Below, in pieces: positions 16,843-28,282 of a DNA stretch of 64,000 nt. The notes under the pieces are model-generated. The model was not told the origin of the DNA. It did not search any database and saw only the letters and a list, made by a program, of their open reading frames with translations. The DNA lies in NCBI RefSeq assembly GCF_047496725.1, contig NC_132972.1, positions 3,092,001-3,156,000 of the forward strand, given 5' to 3'. Made by a program: the position numbers and the translations under genes. Source of the DNA: Anoplolepis gracilipes (lineage: Eukaryota; Arthropoda; Insecta; Hymenoptera; Formicidae). The stretch's first letter is position 1. The number at the start of each line of letters is the position of its first letter.

Positions 16843-18573
16843 GTATATATATTAATAAAATTATACAGAAATAGACTTAATTATTGTTTTTTTATAAAGT
16901 GTTTGCAAAACTAAGGAAAATTTTAACCAAGTTTAAATCAAAGAAATTTTATTATCTTATAAATATTAATTTTGTTTAATAGAAAGAAAGAGAGAGAGAG
17001 AGAGAGAGTAGTAAAGAGAGATACGAAAATTAGTGGCGCAATTTTTCCAATCTCTATCGACGCGTCGATTCCGTAATTTCTTACTGGTATACTCCATCGA
17101 GGTATGTAAAAATCCCGTTGCATCGCCGCGTATTGTATAAGACGATGCTGAAATATGGAAATACGGCCGACAATAAGGACCGTCGCGCGTCGATTGAAAA
17201 TTCAGCGTTCTCGCTCTTCGAATTTTCCGGCGCGGATCGATTCGTAGACTCCCGGCACAACGCCGAGATAAAGGCGAGGTAAAGGAGACGTAAAGCGAAA
17301 ATATTCTCGCATATTGATCACGCGCGCTTTACGTGTCAAGCGGAATATCGAGCGCGATTTTGCATACCGATGAATACATCGACTGGAATAAGTATACCGT
17401 AATGTGTAGCTACAGTCTACTCGTTAGCGTATATAATGTCGACCGTGTATAGAGACAACTGTGCCGTATAAATCAATGTGTGGGATGTATTTTTAGAGCG
17501 TCCTCTTTAACCATAAATCATCCCACGCGTATTTTTTTCTGTTAATATCAACAGTAAGCACTCATTTACATAATGATAATATCGCTCGTAAAAAGTCGAA
17601 TAATCAGAAGTTGTCAACGTCTCGAGGTTTATACATAAATTACTCTCGCTGTTTAATAATTAATAATATAATTAATAATAACGTTTTCATTCGGCAAAAG
17701 ACTTATTTCATTATTTTTTCCTCGTTTTATAATTATTATATAACTCGCGCTTTCACTTATCGAGTTATCGTGTTGTTAACACGTGATGTTAGTTTGTCAG
17801 GCAATCGGTACCGTCGTCACGTGCCGGATACTCCGATTCCTTATTACGGGACTGGATATAAGGTCCGGCTGACTTATCGGGCGTGGCACTACTTGCGATC
17901 TTGTTCCAAGCGTTTGACGTCAATGGCCGGCGGATACATTTTTAAGGAACGTCGGCTGTCCGATCTAGACAGCTCGGCAATGGTCTGATAATACATTCAT
18001 GTCGAATCTATCGTATCGTGTTACGGTATCGGCGATTCGAGCCGCACGAAATATTAAAATCGTGTTTTCTCTCCGTCTTTCCTTTTATTATTATTGAACT
18101 CGAAAATGTAGCGTGTTTTATTGGATATACAATACATTTACAAGGTAAAATGTACCGCGAAAATATATATTTGTTATATATTTATTAGAAAAATAAAATT
18201 ACACTTACGTTAAAGAGAGAATTCAAGGATAAAAAATATACAAAACTCTACGATATAATCGAGAGAGATAGAGAGAAAAAGATTTCTCTAGATATAAAAT
18301 ATATCTAGTTATAAACTTTACTATATTTTACTAATTTAAACCCAAAACTTGAGCCGATATTGTTGATCAATAGTTTCAGCCAGTATTAGCATCAGCAGTT
18401 GGCCTTAAGCGATCGATCATCGAGGTACTTCATATTTCGCGAAATTTCCAAAGTGCAACTATGACAGTCGCGCGCCATAAGCTTATCGTCATCAAGAATT
18501 ACGTTGTCAATTTTCTAGGCGAGCTATGAAACACGTTTTAACGTCTGTATCGTGAAAGGAGTAGCATCGTATA
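16261..18573. other. AT-rich block and CpG-rich patch upstream of the pogo-like element
   Basis: CT tract at 16265-16295, AC/TA compound at 16802-16852, GA tract at 16989-17008. 17020-18020 is CpG-rich with a 125-codon frame of unknown kind; the rest is AT-rich. No gene is supported. Confidence 0.55.
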
Positions 18574-19147
18574 CAGAAAGTTCTTTATTCACGAGTTCAC
18601 TATTTGCGTTTTCGGTATTCAAGGAGTAAAAATGTATACCCACTCTTTCTATTTGCGACCAAAAAATTTTATTCGCGATCAAAATTTCATTATATTTTAA
18701 TTCTATTAAATATTATATCTATTAATAAATAAATAATAAATAAATAAATTCGGTCGCTTTTTGAATCGTCAATTGCCTTAAAGGACAAAAATCTGATTTT
18801 TAAAAGAAAGATAGAAGAAACAAGTCAATAATTGAACTTGAGTTCAAAAGTCTACAAAATACCGTAAAACAAGAAAAAAATTATCAAATTTTGTAAATCA
18901 ATTTCTGAGCAACCGTTCAATAATATTGAAGTAATTTGTTCCAATTTTCATAATTTTAATAACGTATAGAAATTTTTATGCAATAATATTAAATATTAGT
19001 TACGTTTGAATAATTTGAAATAAAATCAACTTTTTTAATATTACTTTTTTTTTAATTTTCTTGGAGCGCATTCCTTACATTTCCATATATTTTACCATCC
19101 TATTCGCGGTGTAATATATTTCTGTAGCAAATACGAAGGTTTAACTG
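18574..19147 (+). mobile_element. Non-autonomous TA-flanked element, pogo/Tigger-like, full copy 1
   Basis: The element begins CAGAAAGTTCTTTATTCACG and ends in ...GGTTTAACTG. Its reverse-complement start CAGTTAAACCTTCG resembles the left end. TA dinucleotides flank both sides (18572-18573 and 19148-19149). The whole length matches, in reverse complement, the segment at about 37499-38064, including an inner match around GGTAAAATATATGGAAATGT. The two alignable copies have the same two ends and nearly the same size (574 and 566 bp), which defines the unit. CAG...CTG ends with TA duplication are typical of the pogo/Tigger branch of Tc1/mariner; that family assignment is inference. No transposase frame is present. 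The 5S gene starts 53 bases downstream of its right end. Confidence 0.75.
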
Positions 19148-19199
19148 TAATTATTGTAATTCTCAAATTACATCTGCAGCAACTAAAATTTTTAATATC

Positions 19200-19318
19200 G
19201 CTAACGACCATATCACGTTGTAAAGCACCAGTTCTCGTTCGATCACTGAAGTTAAGCAACGTTGAGCATGGTCAGTACTTAGATGGGTGACCACTTGGGA
19301 ACACCATGTACCGTTGGC
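19200..19318 (+). rRNA. 5S ribosomal RNA gene
   Basis: This encodes the 5S RNA of the large ribosomal subunit, transcribed by RNA polymerase III from an internal type 1 promoter. The 119-base length is the standard animal size. The 5' end GCTAACG pairs with the 3' end CGTTGGC, with one T-G wobble (helix I). CGTTG at 19216-19220 pairs with CAACG at 19257-19261 (helix II). CAG at 19229-19231 pairs with CTG at 19246-19248 (helix III). CATGGT at 19267-19272 pairs with ACCATG at 19303-19308. The internal control region is recognisable: GTTAAGCAAC for the A box and TTAGATGGGTGACCACTT for the C box. Compared with the Drosophila 5S sequence as I remember it, several bases differ, but the changes in helices II, III and V come in matching pairs. 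That points to a gene under selection rather than a decayed copy. A T run follows at once. It is a single copy here, as expected of a dispersed 5S gene. A recent pseudogene cannot be excluded without expression data. Confidence 0.93.
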
Positions 19319-19323
19319 GCTGA

Positions 19324-19335
19324 TTTTTTTTTTTT
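19324..19335 (+). terminator. RNA polymerase III T-run terminator of the 5S gene
   Basis: Twelve consecutive T residues begin six bases after the 3' end of the 5S gene. Four or more T on the coding strand end Pol III transcription, so this run is ample. Its position supports the gene being transcribable. Confidence 0.85.
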
Positions 19336-19829
19336 CAAATAAGCTTTGTACTTAGAGAAACTTAGTGTGTGTCACATGTATTTTTTTTCTTGCGTGAGTA
19401 GTGTCGCGGCAGGAACGAAATGGCCAGCCGAGACACGAGGAGAAAAAGCGGAAGAGAAACGAGGACATCGACGATGACGCGTCGTAAGCTGAGCATGAAA
19501 TCATTTATCTCCGGGATAAGCGTCGACGAGAGCGACGACACTCTTTCTTCCTTCTTACATGGATTTAAAGTTTTTCTTTCTCTCTCTTCTTTCGATCTCG
19601 CTCGAGACCGAGCGCGCGCACGCGCGCACATTTCGCTCGGATGGCGGGACGTCTTTTCCCCGTAACTTATCCCAGTTATAGCGCTTCGCTCGGAAATTTC
19701 CGCGTCACTTTCGTGTCATCACCGAGCGAGATCGTTGAACGGACGGAAAAAACGACCGCGACGAGATCGGCGTTAATTTTAAATAATGACACGCTCGTCG
19801 ATCCTGTCTCTCCTTTTTTTTTCTCTGTC

Positions 19830-19831
<2 letters not shown>

Positions 19832-19871
<40 letters not shown>
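19832..19871. repeat. (CT)n microsatellite, 40 bp
   Basis: A pure CT run in the CpG-rich patch downstream of the 5S gene, about 0.5 kb away. Confidence 0.95.
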
Positions 19872-19877
<6 letters not shown>

Positions 19878-20942
19878 TCGTGATATCTTGTCACCTGCGA
19901 CGGAAAAATGTAAGATGATGCACTTTGCTTGTATATGCGCGTCGTCTCTTAGTCGATATCGATGATACACTTTCGAGACACGAGAGGAGAGTTTCTCGGC
20001 TGGACTCGTACTCGTGCTAAAAGAGTCTGCTCTCATGTCCATCCGCGTGGCGAGTTTTCCAGATAGAAAACTCTCTACGAAGAATATAAAATGTCGAAAC
20101 GCGCGTATCCTTTACAGTGGTCCGGCATATTTTCGGTGCAGACGACCTTCTATCGTGAAAGGATTTTTCCACGAATAGGAAAGGTAGACGAAAAGAGAGT
20201 TTGCTATTGATAACGTTCGTATATGAAAAATATGCTAATGCACACGTAGATGAATATGACGAACTGAATTTTTGAGAGTAAATAATTTGTTCACTACGTA
20301 ACTGCAATCTCTAAGAAAGTAATCTCGAAAAAGCGTTATGCTTTTCCTGGTACATGAAATTTTCTCTCTTTTTCAATTTTAATATGATTTATCTCTTTCT
20401 ACCTACAGCTCAAAAATAATATAAAATAATTCTTCTTATCGGACTCTCTCACAAGAATATATATGTACAATATATAGAGCTAAAACTATACCCTTTGTCT
20501 TCTTATATTAAACTGTTCATTATATTTCAGATTCAGAGAATTTCCATTGCTGTTTTTAATTCATGCCGTATTAAAATTAAAAGAAGAAATTACGTCTATT
20601 TATCGTTAATCTCAAAAGAATGAAATTACTTTTAACACAGATAGACAATAGATTCTTTACAATGTTACTTATACACAAAGGAACACGCAAAAGGAACTCG
20701 CTGTCGAATTTTCTTTCGGATGTTTTTAAAGCACTTGGTAAAACGACAGAGTTTTCGAGAAAGGTGGAAGTCATTTCGTAGTCACCAAGTTTCTAATTTC
20801 CGACATGTGGAAGAACACATCCTGGCAATCAGGCAAAAAGAAAAGACGATAAAAATATTCTGAAAAATTTTATTCGCAACTACTATGCGAGAAATACAGA
20901 GGACGGAAATTTCACTTTAAAAGTCAATTCCGCCTTTCTTTT

Positions 20943-20945
<3 letters not shown>

Positions 20946-21018
<73 letters not shown>

Positions 21019-21019
21019 T
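20946..21019. repeat. Compound (TA)n-(GA)n microsatellite
   Basis: A TA run of about 43 bases passes directly into GA repeats with one AAA interruption. It sits in AT-rich DNA with no gene nearby. Confidence 0.95.
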
Positions 21020-22308
21020 TTTGGAAATGCAATGTTGAAAAGAATGCTCACAAGGGAAAAGTTAAATTGTCCGCGAACGTATCAGACTTTATATAAGAGA
21101 GGACGTGAGATTACTTTTAAAAGCTACTCGCTATGCAAATAATTCGTTTCTTTTTTTTCTTTGAAACAAATAACCTTGCTGCCTTAATAATCTTTTTTTC
21201 GAAGAGAAAGCCATCCGTTAAATCGCCCCTGATTCGCAACGGGGGAGAATTTCTTTCTCGAAGGATACGTGTAAGACACGTATTATTCAAATTTCCGCGT
21301 CGAGAACACATAACATCGCCTTACAAAGCACCCGCCATATGCAGGCGGGGCGTTTTTATTCGATTTGAAACGTTGAATATCAAAGGCTTTGCAAAGTATA
21401 CGAGTACACGTGTAAAGCAACACGCACATAAGTGCGAATAATAATTTGGGAAAAACACTGCAGAGATATTGCGCAGAACATGTTCCAGGAATGTTTTTTC
21501 ACCGGTCGTAAAATACCAGCATCGCATTTACTGTTGGGTAAAATAGTATTTAATTTTGTCGTCTGATATCGATTTTTAAAAAGAAATAAGAAATGAAAAG
21601 TCTCCGTTTTTAATTTACCTCGAGCAAATTTTTATTTTTTTCGGTCTAATTTTATAAAGTTAATACACGATAGTTTATTATTTAAAAACCTTGTTTTCTC
21701 TTTTTTAATTCTCTTCCTTATTTCATCTTTTTCTAAACATTTTCCGATCTGTTGAAATTAGTTATATATCCTATACTTACATCACCGGTAAAGTATTTCA
21801 CAGGGGATACGCGCGAATAAGAGCGTCTTTCTAGAAACTAGATGATATTTCTAGAATATAACTGCAAATTTTTTTTTTTCCCCGAGATTCGAGAGACGAG
21901 AGAATGAGAAAAGGAAAATCAGGACACGGATCGTAAAAAGCTCTCGACATTACGGTGTTTCTCATTTGATGGAGATGAAAACAATGGGAGCGACGGCCCC
22001 GCGCGGCACGTTATTAGTACGTTGCCTCCCTTCGCTATTTATATGATAATACATTCTTACGATACGGTTCTATTTCGCAAATGGCGCGAGAGTACCTTTT
22101 CCAGTCGCTCGGTCGGCGTGTGTTTTCAGTCGTTCAGGTATGTATGTACAATCAGAAGAAACGAAACGCAGATCGGCGGTAACTGTCGATAATGGCCGAA
22201 AATGGCCGGCATCCGCAAACCTAACACAATTACGCGACGTAATAACGTTTATCACGTACATGAGTGGTTGCGCGTTGTATCGCGAAACGTATCGAGATAA
22301 TGTAAATG

Positions 22309-22521
22309 CAAAAAAATTGCCTAAGAATTCAGACACATTTTTAGATCTGAATGTCTGCAAGTAATTTCAGACAATCTGTCTTAATCGGTGTTATTTTTCT
22401 GAAACTTTAGAAGAACGTCTGAGAATTCAGACACTCTTTTGAAAATTTTATCCAAAAACTCGGACAGTGTGTTTGCAAGAAAACTCCAGACATTTTGTCT
22501 GCAATTATTTTTTTTTTATAA
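22309..22521 (+). mobile_element. CAGAC-rich MITE copy
   Basis: It aligns with the copy at 28101-28280 in the same orientation: AAATTGCCTAAGAATTCAGA at the left, GAATTCAGACACTCTTTTGA in the middle, and GCAAGAAAACTCCAGACATT towards the right. It holds seven CAGAC/GTCTG motifs in about 210 bases. Both terminal repeats are degraded, so the ends are approximate. It is slightly longer than the 180 bp copy and includes a TTTCAGACAATCTGTCTTAA segment shared with the 12575 copy. Confidence 0.72.
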
Positions 22522-23628
22522 TGGAATTGATATAACGTAAATTCGGAATCGTGCGCGAGATTGATTGCGAAATCAATATATTTGGATCTCTGATAATTTT
22601 ATTAATCGAAATTCTCCTCTTCTGTAATCGTCGAGCCGATTAAATTCGAAATAAATGCTGAAATTTGTAGAATCCGTTGGATATTTCCGCAAGTCTCGAT
22701 CCGATACATCAAGAGCTGATGTTATAATCGAATCTCTAATCGCCGCGCTGGTATAATATCATAATTTGTTAGGCTAAGCTAGGATGAATCAGGTCACAAT
22801 GTAGATATGATTGACTTTAACGGCTTAACTCTCCATAGTCGATTATAGACCGTCTAAACGCAATTACACACATACATAAATACGATCTAATAATCATTTA
22901 AAATATATTATCGCAGAATTAATATATTTTGAATCTTTCTAATCTTTAGATTTTTTACAGTCTACATAAAGAAGATATACAAGCAGATTTATTTCAGTTC
23001 GGCGAATGTGAATATGATTATATTTGATATGTTATTTTATATATTTATATGTATTTTTCGATTAAAAAAGTATTTTAAATAAATTTTCTAGGAATATTTT
23101 GATATTCTCATGATCTTTTTTTGATCTGACTCGTTCCGATTTAACTTCTGAATTATCGGATTTCTAAAGATGAAAAAAAAAATATATATATATATATATA
23201 TATCGGAGCTCTCGCAAAAACACGAAAAAAAACATTGACATATGTAATGTATTTTTCTCATGACGTTTCATGTATAATTCTGAGCCGCACGTATCCGTGC
23301 GGAAATTGAAATCCATCAAACTCACTGAATACTTTACCTATTTCGCTTTGGTGCCCGAACGTTTCGCGTATGAGCAAGTCAATCTTTCGTATTTTAACAT
23401 ACTTTCAATATTAATATACGTTATATCTTCAATATTATCCATGCACTAATTGAGAGAACTTTTATATTAATTAAATTAAAATCTATCCTTAATAAAAATG
23501 TGTATTAGTTTCAAAAATATAGAGAATTAAAATGGGTCTTTTCACGAATTGCGTAAGATTTGAAGAATATAATAAAAATGCAAAAAATCTCTTCCGTTAT
23601 ATTTTACATTCCGTGATTTATACAGGGG
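22522..23628. other. AT-rich DNA, no gene seen
   Basis: Only a TA run (23182-23203) stands out. No frame longer than about 60 codons begins here. Confidence 0.65.
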
Positions 23629-24376
23629 TATAAAAAAGGATTTAAGGAGAAACTACAGGGATCATCTATGTCAAAAGTTAATACATTTAATATATTTTGA
23701 GATTCATTAATTTGACATTGCGCAAAGCTTTTAGTCTCTTAAGATATAAAATTAATGTAAAATTAATTTTTGAGTTAAAGTAAAGATTTGCCCTGTAGAA
23801 TATAATTTAATCTCAAAATATATTGAACTAACTTTTTTATAATGACTGTACACAAAAATTCAGGAAAATGAAAATTTTAATTTTACACGGCAAATCTTTA
23901 CCTTACAAATTAATTATTAAATTTATATTTTAAAAAGCTAAAAAAATGCTTTGCGTATACCAAGTTTATGAATTTCAAATTGTATTAGATGTATTAACTT
24001 TTAATAGTTTATCCGTGTAATTTCTTAAATTTAATCTTATTTTTGTGCCCACAAGAACACAAACTGACGTGAAATTAATCTGAATTAAATTTCTTTTTAA
24101 TTATATTTTAATTAAATTAAATTAAATTAAATCAAATTTAATTTTTAATTATAGGTATTTTAATAAGTCCTCTAACTAATGTTCGATGATTCTAATTAAC
24201 TAATAATGGTCAGAAACACGTTATAGAAATATAAAAAAGGATTTATAGTTAATCTTATTTTTGTGTTTTCAAGAACACATATTGACGTGAAATTCATTGA
24301 GTTAAATTTTTTTTTAATCCTTTAACTTAACGTTCGACGGTCCTAATTAACCGGATAATAGTAAGAACCATGTTAC
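23629..24376. repeat. Local tandem duplication; first unit carries the TTAA element
   Basis: Each unit begins TATAAAAAAGGATTTA (23629 and 24230) and continues AATCTTATTTTTGTG, AAGAACACA, TGACGTGAAATT, CTAATTAAC and GTTA. Unit 2 (24230-24376) goes straight from GGATTTATAGTT to AATCTTATT. In unit 1 the 381 bp element lies at that junction. Unit 1 also has an added AT-rich stretch with ATTAA repeats near 24108-24150. Confidence 0.7.
23646..24026. mobile_element. 381 bp long-inverted-repeat element with TTAA flanks
   Basis: TTAA stands at both borders (23642-23645 and 24027-24030). The two halves are inverted copies of about 150 bases. The left runs GAAACTACAGGGATCATCTA, AAAAGTTAATACATTTAATA, TTGCGCAAAGC and TAAAGTAAAGATTTGCCCTGT. 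The reverse complement of the right has GAAATTACACGGATAAACTA, AAAAGTTAATACATCTAATA, TACGCAAAGC and AAGGTAAAGATTTGCCGTGT. TTAA targets are used by piggyBac-type transposases, but the ends do not match any I recall, so the class is open. The element sits in one unit of a local tandem duplication. Confidence 0.7.
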
Positions 24377-24788
24377 ATGCTCGCTCTCTCTATTTTGGCA
24401 TCCATAACCTCGTCATATATCAACGCGCGTACACACGCGCACGCACATACACATACATAAACGCGCGCGCAAACACCCTTCAAATAATCCGCAATTCGGC
24501 CGAGGCTCACGTAACGCGAGAGCGTTAATTAGTCCCGGCGTGTTTTCGTCGACCGGATCTCGCCCTTGGATCTCCACCATCCGTCTCGTCCAGCACTACC
24601 AGTAGTCCCGTAGGGAATTCCGGTTCCTGGAGGAAACCACCGGATAGCATCCGCGCGTGCGGCTTCGAAATTCGCTACTACAACACGCCGCGCGAATATA
24701 AACGGAGGGGGTTGGGGTGGGACGCAGAGGGGGATTGTACGGGGGATTGATGCGGTTGGTGATGGCGAGACCTCTCCGCAGTATCCTC

Positions 24789-24825
<37 letters not shown>

Positions 24826-25911
24826 CTCTCTCTTTACCGACAGCCTTCCAACCCCGCACGTCCATCCATGCCAGCAATTCATCAGCGACGCGAGCGCGGT
24901 GTTTGAGGCGCTATTACGTCCGCCCGAGCCCTCCAACCCTCTCGGTAACGGCAGTTTCGGTTGATCCTCTCCGTCTTGACGATACATCCACAAGGCACGC
25001 GTATCTGCTGTCGACACACACACACATACATACATAACTATTATGTCACGACTGTATCACGAGCTAACTTCCGTTTAGGGATGCGTCTGTGCATGCCGAT
25101 GCGAAAACGTGACGGACTAATCAGGGCAGTTACGTGCCACCTTCGGTGCCTTTGTGCCCTTCTCCATGTCTTATTTTGCTCTTGGTTATTGTTTGAATAA
25201 TTTGGCTTGATAAGGATTTCATTAAGAATGCAAAAGTCATTCGTAAGAGCCTCTATAATTATAAGATTCATAAACAGGAAATTAATAATGGATATGACCT
25301 ACTTTCATTAATATGAACATAATTATATGCTAATTTTAATATTAATAATTTTTTTTCTTCAAATATAATTTACAGTTGTTTTGTGATTGTCTAAATGATA
25401 CTAATATAACGATCGTTGGACTTTTTTTTTTTTTTAAAAGATTTTCAGTTAATCAGTAAAAATTGAAAGAAAATAATTAATTGATTAAATTAATTGCCTG
25501 TACATAACGTTGTAATATTAAACTTGGAATTTTTAGTAAGCTACTTGTATACTTGTTCGCGAAGAAACTTCGACAACGGAGAGTTAATGCAGGGCGGAAT
25601 GCAATCCGGCGGACTCATTTTCTCATTCTCTCCACAACAGGACGACGAAACAGGCGGAGGATAATAAAATAGCCGGGAGAGGAAGAGAACTCTGGGTATT
25701 ACGCACACGTTTCACAAAGCGCATCATATACAAGACACTGGAGTCAAAGGTCACGGCTCTTTTACCATTGTGTCGCCAGACCCTTTCCTCCTCCTCCTCC
25801 TCCTCCTCCTCCTCCTCTTTCTGTTTCGTTCTCTTTTTCTTGATGCCGAGCCACTTCAGTAGTCGAAGTATAGACGCGCGGAAACGACAAAAGAAACGGC
25901 ACAAAGACAAG

Positions 25912-25962
<51 letters not shown>

Positions 25963-26404
25963 GGCTTAGGGAGAGAAGGGGAGGGAAAAAGAGACAAACG
26001 ATGAGAAGTAGTCGTTCTCGACAGAAGCCACGTCATTTCCTCTGAAACCTCATGGACGCGGTTTATCCTAACCGAGTGACTCACTCTTTCTCTCCGTCTC
26101 TCACTCTCTTCTTCTCTCTCGTATCTTTTCTCTCTCGTGAACCTGTCCTGCGACGGGTGGCCTGCGCACTTTACCTTGCTCCCGTCTTTCAACCTGCTCG
26201 CGTGCTGCGTCTCTCTATCCCTCGTCCCTTCTCCCTCCCTCTTCCCGTCCCCCCCCCCCGCCTTCTCTTCTCTTCTCATGTTCTCCCGGCGTACTACGTC
26301 GAATATGCGAATAAATCATGCACAAACGCTTTCGAGGTCTGGACACGCTTGCCGATAAATTATTCCGTTGGTGCGGCGGACCTTCCGTCTCTTTTTCTCG
26401 CCTA

Positions 26405-26444
<40 letters not shown>

Positions 26445-26720
26445 TGCTCTTTGTGTCTCTCTTTTTCTTTCTCTCCTCTCATTCTCCCGTCCGCCCGCAA
26501 CGGCCAACCAGCGTGGTTCCGGCGTGAAATTTATATTGCAAATTTATTCATTCATTTATTGCGCGAGCGTTTGTTTACTCCTGTCCCGGCCGACCGGTCG
26601 AATAACGGCTATGAAACGAGACGAGGTACCGCGATCTGTCCGGCAGTTACGGTGACGTTTGATTCGATTGACCCCTTTATCGCAATTTCTAGCTGCCGAG
26701 GAAGGTATTAACATTTTTCT
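24377..26720. other. Large CpG-rich, microsatellite-dense patch, no gene supported
   Basis: CpG-rich at 24400-25170 and 25560-26720. It holds a CT tract (24786-24834), the TCC repeat, a GA tract (25917-25958), a CT tract (26408-26438) and a run of ten C near 26250. The longest frames in the window (218 codons at 25623-26279 and 168 codons at 24529-25035, both on the - strand) run through these repeats, have opposite-strand rivals and are not accepted. It is a good candidate for regulatory DNA or untranslated exon. Confidence 0.5.
25786..25817. repeat. (TCC)n trinucleotide repeat
   Basis: About ten TCC units. Frames through it read poly-serine or poly-glutamate, which is why long open frames appear here on both strands; they are not supported as genes. 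Confidence 0.95.
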
Positions 26721-28100
26721 TTTATTTTCATTCACCATCCATTCTCGGCTGAATAATTTAAAGTTATTAGTTGTAATTTAATTATTATAGTTATCAACGT
26801 ATCCTTATTAGTTATAATTATTAACATATACTTTAGTACGAATAAATATTAAAAAATGGTAAATAATGATGTAACATTTCTGGATCTTAGTTAGTGAAAA
26901 GTTACTTGTAAATGAGAACTTATTATTATTTAATCAAGAGAAAAAAATTATCTTGTAAGAAATTTTTTCGCAATAAATGTAATATTGTATTCGTGAGATT
27001 TAGATAGCAGCTTGTTAGTCTTTTGATTATAATGCAATCTTTGTTTTAAATTATTATAATATGAGTATAGTTGTGTGATTTTTTATTTGCATTTAATTAT
27101 AAAATATCTACCAACATTATTAAAAATACATTCTTTTATTTCCATTATTTTCGAATAATAAAAGCATGGGAATCTTTAGAAAAATATTCATCTAATAAAC
27201 TATTCTACTTAATATTTTCAACATCTATCTGCGTAATAAGATTATTACTATTTTAAAAGAATAAAATTATCATGTCATGCATTCATCAAGAATTCGATCA
27301 AGATAATTCTCGACATTTTCAGTTCTTCAGTCGCGATACTTGAATGAGGCGGAAGATCATCTTGTTATAACGATAGTTCACACAAAAATAATAATACGTC
27401 GTTCCGAAACTGCCTCTTGTTACATTATTCGAGAGCGATAATTGAAGATATCAAGAAATATGTTTCCAGTTGCTTGTCCTCATGCACATTTCATCTTTAC
27501 GTTCTCTATTAATTTAGTGGCGTTTTTTCGCATGGTTCGCGATAAATTACGTCGATGCGAGCAAACATGACGCACCGCGTAATCGCAAAATGTATAATTT
27601 TATTTAAAAAAAAAAACGCTGTCTTTTTACATCCCGCGTACATGTACAAGCCGTGGAAGAAATTGCGTATCGTATATCGAATTTTCCGGGTGCGTATAAT
27701 TGCTGACTAATTAATAAATCTCTGCCACTCTCGTGTGTATAAAGTCCACCGTAAATAAGTCTCCTTCCAGCGGATGAGAATTTACAAGTCATCGTGTTTA
27801 CGAGCGACGAATGATGACGAGCGATTATCTTTAAGGGTTTAAAGAATAATTATAAAATTTTTCTTCTTATCAACAGAGGATAATGTGTCTCGCGCGTTTC
27901 CCATAATTTTGCTCATCCGCGAATTTTTCTTCTCATCAAACCGCGGCGAATTAATGTTTTTATCTGTCGATCATTTGTCGCTTCTTTTCATCGTTTTTCC
28001 TTTTATAATCAGTATAAAACAATATAGGTTTAACAAGAGAAACTTCTCGTTAAAAAGTATTTAATATTTTATTTAATATGTACATATAATTTGATATTTA
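26721..28100. other. AT-rich DNA, no gene seen
   Basis: Strongly AT-rich with moderate GC at 27290-27830. No repeat longer than a short homopolymer. Confidence 0.6.
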
Positions 28101-28280
28101 CACTGTAAAAAGTTGCTTAAGATTTCAGATTTAAATGAAAGTAATTTCTGTCTAATCATCAAAGTCATTTTATTTTTAATTTAGAAGAATATCTAAAAAT
28201 TCAGACACTCTTCTGAAAATTCGGTCATCGTGTCTGCAAGAAAACTTCAAACACTTTGTCTGTAGTTATTTTTTACAGTG
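28101..28280 (+). mobile_element. CAGAC-rich MITE, best-delimited copy (180 bp)
   Basis: The ends are perfect 11-base inverted repeats, CACTGTAAAAA and TTTTTACAGTG, flanked by TA on each side (28099-28100 and 28281-28282). This is the signature of a Tc1/mariner-type miniature element. The interior carries the family motifs AAAATTCAGACACTCTTCTG, GTGTCTGCAAGAAAAC and ACACTTTGTCTG. There is no coding capacity. This copy sets the boundaries used for the more decayed relatives. Confidence 0.85.
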
Positions 28281-28282
28281 TA

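Larger units (their letters stand above)
19336..22308. other. CpG-rich patch then AT-rich DNA downstream of the 5S gene
   Basis: 19400-20330 is CpG-rich with GCGCGCGCACGCGCGCAC near 19612 and the CT tract at 19832. After that the DNA is AT-rich, with modest GC again at 21200-21400 and 21950-22300. No second 5S copy or other RNA gene was seen. Confidence 0.55.

Noticed and set aside
24529..25035. 168-codon frame on the - strand
   Set aside because: It runs through a CT/GA repeat (ERERERE) in a CpG-rich patch where stops are rare on both strands, and has no recognisable motif.
25623..26279. Longest frame in the window, 218 codons on the - strand
   Set aside because: Two large blocks (poly-E and SLSLSL) come from TCC and GA repeats, rival frames overlap on the other strand, and no domain is recognisable.
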